Assembly (NCBI GenBank): GCA_034435055.1
Contig: DAOTXS010000065.1
Span: 59,793 to 123,792, forward strand
Length of the DNA: 64,000 nt
Source: DAOTXS01 sp034435055
GTDB lineage: Bacteria > Chloroflexota > Anaerolineae > UBA4142
Direction: 5' to 3'
The first letter of the stretch is position 1. Each line of letters starts with the position of its first letter. The notes beneath the pieces were generated by a model. That model worked only from the letters and a program-made list of their open reading frames with translations. It did no database searches and was not told the origin of the DNA. Below, piece after piece: positions 58,063 to 64,000 of this stretch. The position numbers were made by a program, and so were the translations under genes.

Positions 58063-59565
58063 ATGCCAAACTATGTTGCCGCAATCGATCAAGGCACCAC
58101 CGGCACGCGCTTTATGATTTTCGATCACGCCGGCAAAGTGATCGCGTCGCATTACGAAGAGCATCATCAAATTTATCCCCAACCCGGCTGGGTCGAACAC
58201 GACGCCGGCGAAATTTGGGATCGCACGCGCACGACGATTGGCGGCGCAATGGCAAAGGGTAGCGTGCGCGCAAATGATCTCGCCGCGATTGGCATCACGA
58301 ACCAGCGCGAGACGACCGTCGTGTGGAATCCGAAAACCGGCGAGCCGTACTATCACGCGATTGTGTGGCAGGACACGCGCACACAATCGATTTGCGAAAA
58401 ATTGATCGCCGCTGGCGCGGAGCAAATGATTCGCGCGAAAACCGGCTTGCCGATTGCTACCTACTTTTCGGGTCCGAAGATTCAGTGGCTACTCGATAAT
58501 GTTCCCGGTTTGCGCGCGCGCGCGGAAAATGGCGAGGCGCTTTTTGGCAACATCGACACGTGGGTGATTTGGAATCTGACGGGCGGCAAGACCGGCGGCG
58601 TCCACATCACCGATTACACGAACGCTTCGCGCACGATGTTGCTCAACTTGCAAACGCTCGATTGGGACGATGAGTTGTTGAAACTATTCAACATTCCGCG
58701 CGCGATGTTGCCACAGTTGCGTCCTTCGTCCGATCCGAACTTGTACGGTTTTACCGACCCGGCGGGTCCGTGCGGCGGGCGCGTTTCGATTTGCGGCGAT
58801 TTGGGCGATCAGCAAGCGGCGTTGTTCGGGCAGGTTGGTTTTGAGCCGGGCGAAGCGAAAAACACGTATGGCACCGGTTGTTTCTTGTTGCTAAATACCG
58901 GCAAAGAAATCGTGCCGTCGAAATCCGGGTTGCTCACCACTGTCGCCTCGAACGGGTCAACGTGCTACGCGCTGGAAGGATCGATTGCGATTGCCGGTGC
59001 GGCGGTGCAGTGGTTGCGCGACAATTTGAAAATCATCAACCATGCGGCGGAGACGGAAGAAATCGCCCAATCGGTTGACGACACCGGCGGGGTCTATTTC
59101 GTGCCGGCGTTCAACGGCTTGTTTGCGCCGCATTGGGATATGTACGCGCGCGGCTCGATTGTCGGAATGACGCGCTACACCAAACGCGAACACATTGTCC
59201 GCGCAACGCTGGAAGCGATTTGCTATCAAACGCGCGAGGTGATCGAGGCGATGGAAAAAGATTCTGGCGTGCCGCTCAAAACGCTCAAGGTCGATGGCGG
59301 CGCGGTGAAGAACAATTTCCTGATGCAACTCCAAGCCGATATTTTGGGTGTGAAGGTCGTGCGTCCCATCGTCAACGAAACGACTGCGCTGGGCGCGGCG
59401 TACGCGGCGGGGCTGGCGGTTGGCTTTTGGAAATCGCTCGATGAACTCCGGCAGAACTGGGGCATCGACCGGGTGTTTGAGCCGCAGTGGGATGCGGCAA
59501 AACGTCAAACCGGCTATGCGGGTTGGAAGAAAGCGGTGGAGCGATCAAAGGGCTGGCTCAAGTAA
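58063..59565 (+). CDS. glpK: Glycerol kinase
   Basis: GlpK makes glycerol-3-phosphate from glycerol and ATP. The 500-residue protein has the FGGY-kinase signatures: AAIDQGTTGTRFMIFD at the start, GWVEHDAGEIWD, GITNQRETTVVW, YHAIVWQDTRT, YGTGCFLLLNTG, and the C-terminal KVDGGAVKNNFLMQLQADIL. Length is typical. GGAGG precedes the ATG. A strong AT-rich hairpin terminator follows. Together with the glycerophosphodiesterases it feeds glycerol-3-phosphate to the cell, although the genes are 18 kb apart. Confidence 0.97.
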   Translation: MPNYVAAIDQGTTGTRFMIFDHAGKVIASHYEEHHQIYPQPGWVEHDAGEIWDRTRTTIGGAMAKGSVRANDLAAIGITNQRETTVVWNPKTGEPYYHAIVWQDTRTQSICEKLIAAGAEQMIRAKTGLPIATYFSGPKIQWLLDNVPGLRARAENGEALFGNIDTWVIWNLTGGKTGGVHITDYTNASRTMLLNLQTLDWDDELLKLFNIPRAMLPQLRPSSDPNLYGFTDPAGPCGGRVSICGDLGDQQAALFGQVGFEPGEAKNTYGTGCFLLLNTGKEIVPSKSGLLTTVASNGSTCYALEGSIAIAGAAVQWLRDNLKIINHAAETEEIAQSVDDTGGVYFVPAFNGLFAPHWDMYARGSIVGMTRYTKREHIVRATLEAICYQTREVIEAMEKDSGVPLKTLKVDGGAVKNNFLMQLQADILGVKVVRPIVNETTALGAAYAAGLAVGFWKSLDELRQNWGIDRVFEPQWDAAKRQTGYAGWKKAVERSKGWLK

Positions 59566-59577
59566 AAGCAAACACCC

Positions 59578-59626
59578 TAAAACGTAAAACGTAATCTAGC
59601 GCATTACGTTTTACGTTTTATTTTTT
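59578..59626 (+). terminator. AT-rich terminator after glpK, built of AAAACGT words
   Basis: AAAACGTAAAACGTAAT (59579-59595) and ATTACGTTTTACGTTTT (59603-59619) are perfect complements with a 7-base loop. The right arm runs into ATTTTTT. Each arm is a tandem repeat of AAAACGT. Confidence 0.88.
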
Positions 59627-59664
59627 ATCTGTTATAATCCGCCGCAGTGAACTTAGGAGGAATT

Positions 59665-60834
59665 ATGGACCTCGATCAGGCAATTCAGTTGCTTCAGTGG
59701 TTGGACGAAGAGCATCGTAAAGACAAAGCGCAAATCTCGGAGCTGGCGAGCCAATTAACGCAACAATACGCGCAGATTGCGGGACTGAACAAGAGTCTGC
59801 AAGATTTGGAAGAGCGGCTCACGCGGGTGCAGAGCGCATCCTTGCGCTATTCGCAAATGGAACAGACCATCGGGCAGGTGAAGGTCGAAGTCCAAAAAAT
59901 GATCGAGCAATCGGACAAGCGGCGGTTGCAAGCAGACGCCGACCAATTCAAGATTCGCGAGCTGGAACGTGAGCGCATCGAGCAAACGCAGAGTGCCTTG
60001 CAATTACAGATCGAGGGCTTGCAACAGTGGCAACGCTCGACGGCGGGCGATCATGAGGTGATCACACGTGCCGATCTGATGCTCGGCACTTTACAATCAG
60101 AAGTGGAAGACGGTCTCAAGCGCGCTGAAGAATTGAACCATCGATTGCAATTGCTGGAAGAGTGGGTGCCGCGCTTTGGGCAATTGGCGACCGAGCAACG
60201 CCAATTGAGCGAGCGCTTGAATAAAGAACGCGCCGATGCCGTCGAAGCGTCGCGGCGGGCAGAGCAGGCGCGCGCCCGGCATATGGCGGAATGGGCGGAA
60301 CAGATGAAAGCCAGCCGCCGCGAAATCGACGAGTGGATCGGGCAGATGCGCGCGATTCAAGAACAACACAAAGAAGCGCGCAAAACCTACGCCAATTTGG
60401 TCGAAGTCGAAGAGCGGATGAAACAACTGGAAGCGCGCTTGACGCAATGGCAACGCTTGGTCGAAGAAACGCGGCGCAAAGAGCGTGATCAAATTGTGGG
60501 CGATGTAGAGAAACGCTGGCAACAACAGTTGGGCGAATGGCAATTCCTGCGCGACGAGTGGAACAAACGCCTCACCGTCGTTTCCGATCGCGTGGGCAAG
60601 ATGGAAGATTGGCGTCCCGAAGTGGTGGCGCAGTTGGCAGACGTGCTCGAACGGTTGGACAAGGAACGGCGCGAACGAATGATGTTGGTAACCGATGTCG
60701 TCAAGACGCTGAGCGAAATCGAGCGCTCCCGCAATACCCAAACCGACAAGATTTTGGCGGAGCTTTTTGCGCGCGTCGAAGGCGAGAAAGCGGCGGTCCT
60801 CAAAACCAAAAAGCCCACTTCATCAGGAGCGTAA
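59665..60834 (+). CDS. Long coiled-coil protein
   Basis: The 389-residue protein is almost entirely helical with heptad-type spacing and many Glu, Gln, Arg and Lys, including LQDLEERLTRVQSASLRYSQ and ERRRAEQARARHMAEWAEQM-like stretches. It has no signal peptide or membrane helix. AGGAGG precedes the ATG at 59665. A TATAAT lies at 59633-59638, and selB follows after 3 bases, so it is likely co-transcribed with selB. It resembles structural or chromosome/division-associated coiled coils; no specific family was recognised. Confidence 0.7.
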   Translation: MDLDQAIQLLQWLDEEHRKDKAQISELASQLTQQYAQIAGLNKSLQDLEERLTRVQSASLRYSQMEQTIGQVKVEVQKMIEQSDKRRLQADADQFKIRELERERIEQTQSALQLQIEGLQQWQRSTAGDHEVITRADLMLGTLQSEVEDGLKRAEELNHRLQLLEEWVPRFGQLATEQRQLSERLNKERADAVEASRRAEQARARHMAEWAEQMKASRREIDEWIGQMRAIQEQHKEARKTYANLVEVEERMKQLEARLTQWQRLVEETRRKERDQIVGDVEKRWQQQLGEWQFLRDEWNKRLTVVSDRVGKMEDWRPEVVAQLADVLERLDKERRERMMLVTDVVKTLSEIERSRNTQTDKILAELFARVEGEKAAVLKTKKPTSSGA

Positions 60835-60837
60835 CGC

Positions 60838-62697
60838 GTGCGAGTCATCGGCACCGCCGGGCACGTCGATCACGGCAAATCGACGCTGGTCAAAGCATTG
60901 ACCGGTATCGACCCGGATCGATTGAAAGAAGAAAAAGAACGCGAGATGACGATTGACCTTGGGTTTGCGTGGCTCACGTTGCCGAGCGGTCAATCGGTTA
61001 GCATCGTCGATGTGCCGGGACACGAAGGTTTCATCAAGAATATGCTTGCCGGCGTTGGCGGCATTGACGCGGCGATGCTCGTGATTGCCGCCGATGAAGG
61101 CGTGATGCCGCAGACGCGCGAACATCTGGCGATTCTCGATCTGCTTCAAATCAAAGGCGGCGTGGTTGCTCTGACTAAAAGCGATTTAGTCGATGCTGAT
61201 TGGATCGATCTCGTTTCCGCCGACATTCGCCAAGAACTTGCCGGCACAATTCTCGCCGACGCAAAAATAATTCCGGTCTCTTCGAAATCGCGCGCCGGCA
61301 TACAAGACCTCCTCGCCGAATTAGACCGGCTCCTCCAAGTTGTCGCCCCGCGCAACGATGTGGGCAAACCACGCTTGCCCATCGACCGCGTCTTTTCGAT
61401 GGCTGGGTTTGGCACGGTTGTAACCGGCACGTTGAGCGACGGCAGTTTCAAAATTGGCGATGAAATCGAGATTGTGCCGGGGGGCAAACGCGGGCGCATT
61501 CGCGGTTTGCAAACGCACAAGGAAAAAGTGGAGCGCGCGATTCCCGGTAGTCGCGTCGCCATCAACTTGTCCGGTCTCGCCGTCGAAGATTTGGCGCGCG
61601 GGCAAGTTGTCGCGTTGCCCGGCACAATTGCCACATCGACGTTGCTCGACGCGCGCGTGAATTATTTATCGTCCGCGCCCAAAGTTTTGGAGCATAATGC
61701 TCAAGTCGATTTTTTTACCGGCGCGGCGGAAATGCCGGCGCGCGTGCGTCTGCTTCATCACGAAAAATTGAAACCGGGCGACACCGGCTGGGTGCAATTA
61801 CAACTTGCGCAACCGGTCGCCGTTGCCAAGCACGATCGCTTTATTATTCGCTTTCCGTCGCCGAGCATCACGATTGGCGGCGGCGTCATTGTCGATCCCA
61901 ATGCAACAACGCGGCATCGGCGTTTCAAACCGGAGGTGATTCAACGGTTGGAGACGCTCGCGCGCGGCACACCCGACGAAATCGTTTGGCAATTTCTTGT
62001 GGCGCGCGGAATGAATCCGGCAGAGCCCAAAGACATCGCCGGCGGCACCGGCTTGAGGATCGAAGTGGTGAATCAAGTGCTTGCGCAATCGAGCAATGTG
62101 CTTGCGTTCGGGAACGCTTATATTGCCACGGCAACTTGGAATATCGTCGCCGACAAGATCGCACGCGCGCTCGATGAATTTCATCAGCAATATCCGCTCC
62201 GCGCCGGCTTGCCGCGCGAAGAGTTGAAAAGCCGGCTGGGACTTGGACCGCGCGTGTTTGAGCGCGTGATCGAACGCGCGCAAGCGGAAAAAATTTTGGA
62301 TGCCGCGCAAGACCTCGTGCACCGCCCGGATTTTGCCGTCAAGTTTACGCCGGAAATGCAAAAGAAAATCGATGCGCTGATCACGCAGTTCGAGCAATCA
62401 CCGTACGCGCCGCCATCGATGCAAGAGGCAGAAGCGGCAATCGGCGCGGAAGCGGTGAGCGCGTTGGTTACCCAAGACAAATTGGTGCGGCTGAACGAAT
62501 CAGTTTTACTTTCGTCCCACGCGTTCAACGCGATGAAAAATTGGGTCGTGGCGACGATTCAAGCGCAAGGGCAGGTTACGGCGGCGCAAGTGCGCGATCA
62601 GTTCAACACGAGCCGCAAATACGCGGTCGGGCTTTTGGAATATCTGGATGCAACTCACGTAACCAAGCGCGTGGGCGATGCGCGGGTGTTGCGATGA
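60838..62697 (+). CDS. selB: Selenocysteine-specific elongation factor
   Basis: SelB delivers selenocysteyl-tRNA to UGA codons with a SECIS element. The 619-residue protein begins with a GTP-binding domain (GTAGHVDHGKSTLVKALTG, DVPGHEGF, TKSD), has EF-Tu-like domains II and III (to about 365), and C-terminal winged helices (about 370-619) that bind SECIS RNA. The final part matches SelB winged helix 4 (TSRKYAVGLLEYLDATHVTKR). The start is a GTG with GGAG upstream. selC, selA and selD are not in the window, and I found no selenoprotein here. Confidence 0.95.
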   Translation: MRVIGTAGHVDHGKSTLVKALTGIDPDRLKEEKEREMTIDLGFAWLTLPSGQSVSIVDVPGHEGFIKNMLAGVGGIDAAMLVIAADEGVMPQTREHLAILDLLQIKGGVVALTKSDLVDADWIDLVSADIRQELAGTILADAKIIPVSSKSRAGIQDLLAELDRLLQVVAPRNDVGKPRLPIDRVFSMAGFGTVVTGTLSDGSFKIGDEIEIVPGGKRGRIRGLQTHKEKVERAIPGSRVAINLSGLAVEDLARGQVVALPGTIATSTLLDARVNYLSSAPKVLEHNAQVDFFTGAAEMPARVRLLHHEKLKPGDTGWVQLQLAQPVAVAKHDRFIIRFPSPSITIGGGVIVDPNATTRHRRFKPEVIQRLETLARGTPDEIVWQFLVARGMNPAEPKDIAGGTGLRIEVVNQVLAQSSNVLAFGNAYIATATWNIVADKIARALDEFHQQYPLRAGLPREELKSRLGLGPRVFERVIERAQAEKILDAAQDLVHRPDFAVKFTPEMQKKIDALITQFEQSPYAPPSMQEAEAAIGAEAVSALVTQDKLVRLNESVLLSSHAFNAMKNWVVATIQAQGQVTAAQVRDQFNTSRKYAVGLLEYLDATHVTKRVGDARVLR

Positions 62698-63560
62698 CGA
62701 ATGATGACCAACGACCGATGATGGACGGCGCGAATGGCGGCATCGAAACGCGGCGGCGGCGCCGGACACGGCAAACCGAAAATTCAAATTCGTCGGCGTC
62801 GTCGATGGTTCGCCGCGAATGGTTGGAGCGTTTGGCGCGCTGGTCGCTTGGTGCGAGCGCGCTGACATTCATCGTTGCGATGATTACTGGTGTAATCGGT
62901 TGGTGGCGTCCGGCGCAAGTGGTCGCGATTGCGCCCGCGCCGATTCAAACATTCGCGCCGTCGTTCATTCCAATTCCCACCGCGACGCCGCGCGCCACAC
63001 CGACACCGTTGCCGCCGCTCATCGCGTTGCTTGCCGGACATTCCGGTGGAATCGATACAGGCGCCGTTTGTCCCGACGGTTCGCGTGAAGTCGATATCAC
63101 AACGGATGTTGCGGCGCGCGCCAAAACGATTTTGGAAACGCGCGGCTATCGCGTTGAGATTCTTGCAGAATTCGACCGGCGGCTGGATGCGGTGAAACGC
63201 AACTACGCGCCCAACGCCTTTCTCGCCATCCACGTCGATTCGTGCGTTGATTTTGCGAGCGGGTACAAAGTAGCGCGCGCCGGCAACAGCGCGATTCCGC
63301 AAGAGGATGATCGATTGGTACGTTGCGTGAGTTCGGTGTATGGCGCAACAACACAGCTCCCGTGGCACGAAGGAAGTATCACGCGCGATATGACGCATTA
63401 TCACGGGTTGATGGAGATTCATCCGGAATCGCCCGGCGCGATCATCGAACTGGGATTCCTGGGATCGGACAAGGCGATTCTGAAAACACGGCGCGATGCG
63501 ATGGCGCTGGCGATTGCGGATGGTATCGTCGCATTTTTGCGCGGCGAAGCGTGTCAGTAG
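62694..63560 (+). CDS. N-acetylmuramoyl-L-alanine amidase, membrane anchored
   Basis: The enzyme cuts the bond between muramic acid and peptide in the cell wall. The 288-residue protein has an Arg-rich cytoplasmic start, one membrane helix (about 57-77), a Pro/Thr linker (85-110) and an Amidase_3 domain with zinc ligands in LLAGHSGG (His), REVDI (Glu) and FLAIHVDSC (His), plus the catalytic Glu in IIELGFLG. The ATG at 62694 overlaps the selB stop by four bases. The insertion YKVARAGNSAIPQEDDRL near the active site is not typical. It likely acts in cell division or wall turnover. Confidence 0.9.
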   Translation: MTNDDQRPMMDGANGGIETRRRRRTRQTENSNSSASSMVRREWLERLARWSLGASALTFIVAMITGVIGWWRPAQVVAIAPAPIQTFAPSFIPIPTATPRATPTPLPPLIALLAGHSGGIDTGAVCPDGSREVDITTDVAARAKTILETRGYRVEILAEFDRRLDAVKRNYAPNAFLAIHVDSCVDFASGYKVARAGNSAIPQEDDRLVRCVSSVYGATTQLPWHEGSITRDMTHYHGLMEIHPESPGAIIELGFLGSDKAILKTRRDAMALAIADGIVAFLRGEACQ

Positions 63561-63580
63561 GACGAAGGACGGAGGACGCA

Positions 63581-64000
63581 CTACCCACTACCCACCCGCC
63601 GCGCCTCCGCGAGCAACGTCGCGCCATCAGGATGTGTGCGCGCGAGCGCGTCCAATTTCCGCACCACGCGCGCGACGATTCCCGCGTCTCGATTGATGGC
63701 ACGTGCCTTGCGGAACACTGCTACCGCTTCTTGCAACCGTTCGCTGACCGAGGACGGGTGACCGGTGACCGATGACCGTTGACCGCCTCCTGCTTCCTGC
63801 CTCCTGCCACCCGCCTCCTGCCACCCGCCTCCCGCCTCCTGCATCGCGCCTCCTGCCTCCTGCCTCCCGTCCACCGCCTCCTGAGCATCACACAGCACCA
63901 ACCCACACAACGCTATCCCCCTGGCATCCAGCGCATCGTACAATTCTGGCGTGCGCGCGAGCAACGTGTCCGCGTGCGCGATAGCGGTGGTGAACGCGGT
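63581..64000 (-). CDS. TPR-like protein, 5' part missing, with an in-frame low-complexity insert
   Basis: The frame is open from the right edge of the window to a stop at 63581, giving about 139 residues. Helical TPR-like units are seen at the left (AIAHADTLLARTPELYDALD, ALCGLVLCD) and the right (EAVAVFRKARAINRDAG). Between them lies a Gln/Glu/Ala/Gly-rich stretch (GRQEAGGAMQEAGGGWQEAG and more) encoded by repeated GGAGGCAGGAGGCGG words, and then SSVTGHPSSVS. The insert looks like repeat DNA that invaded or expanded within the gene, in frame. A pseudogene cannot be excluded without the rest. Confidence 0.6.
   Translation of the reverse strand, partial: TAFTTAIAHADTLLARTPELYDALDARGIALCGLVLCDAQEAVDGRQEAGGAMQEAGGGWQEAGGRRQEAGGGQRSSVTGHPSSVSERLQEAVAVFRKARAINRDAGIVARVVRKLDALARTHPDGATLLAEARRVGSG
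63745..63870. repeat. Low-complexity repeat tract inside the TPR-like gene
   Basis: The plus strand has GGTGACCGGTGACCGATGACC, then about twelve copies of CCTCCTGC/CCACCCG words in varied order. It is not a CRISPR array, because there are no spacers of even length. It resembles the word tracts between genes elsewhere in this window. Confidence 0.75.

Noticed and set aside
63745..63870. Possible CRISPR array
   Set aside because: Repeat words of 8-10 bases are contiguous and irregular, without unique spacers, and no cas genes are present.

Overview
The window looks like a chromosomal segment of a monoderm bacterium, most probably a member of the Chloroflexota (Anaerolineae-like). This rests on several things seen together: a clade II nos operon whose exported proteins are lipoproteins, split GcvPA/GcvPB, the dnaG-rpoD pair, many lipoboxes and no lipopolysaccharide or outer-membrane genes. 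Base composition is in the mid-50s % GC by eye. No phage, insertion sequence, CRISPR array or rRNA is visible. The taxonomic call is an inference.

Layout. 0-5 kb: a partial prenylcysteine-methyltransferase-like gene, a membrane protein, then dnaG-rpoD. 5-9 kb: a two-component system (OmpR-type regulator plus kinase) between two Ser-rich DUF5666-like secreted proteins. Both Ser-rich genes are preceded by matching arrays of 11-bp direct repeats that resemble a PhoB/SphR box. 9-16 kb: tRNA-Asn, a Roadblock protein, a dehydrogenase, a dgk/dck-like deoxynucleoside kinase pair, an SRAP protein, a PrsW-like protease, a flippase-like membrane protein, and double-XRE and TPR genes. 16-20 kb: three exported proteins, two of which share a duplicated ~100-residue module. 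20-23 kb: an EF-G-like GTPase and bacterioferritin.

23-32 kb is a nitrous oxide reduction locus read leftward (nosZ, nosB, a DoxX-like gene, nosD, nosF, nosY, nosL, cytochrome c). A divergent NnrS-like membrane protein and a Crp/Fnr regulator lie beside it. Two similar palindromes sit in the divergent promoter region.

33-43.6 kb is the most striking block: a leftward cluster with homologs of the Thermotoga-type inositol pathway (IolG, IolM, IolN, IolO) plus an IolI-like isomerase, two tandem PfkB kinases, two tandem glycerophosphodiesterases, one more dehydrogenase and a LacI regulator. An identical 14-bp operator core lies in both the iolI and lacI promoters, so the block appears to be one regulon of two transcription units. 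The gene content suggests use of glycerophosphoinositol or inositol phosphate derived from lipids.

43.6-50.4 kb: an F420-type reductase homolog, a third deoxynucleoside kinase, and a glycine cleavage operon (unknown gene, gcvT, gcvH, gcvPA, gcvPB) behind a tandem glycine riboswitch and terminator. 50.5-64 kb: MFS and EamA transporters, a two-domain ALDH16-like protein, two different deoC genes, signal peptidase I, glpK, a coiled-coil protein, selB, an amidase and a partial TPR gene. Many gaps between genes carry hairpins built from short, locus-specific, imperfectly repeated words.
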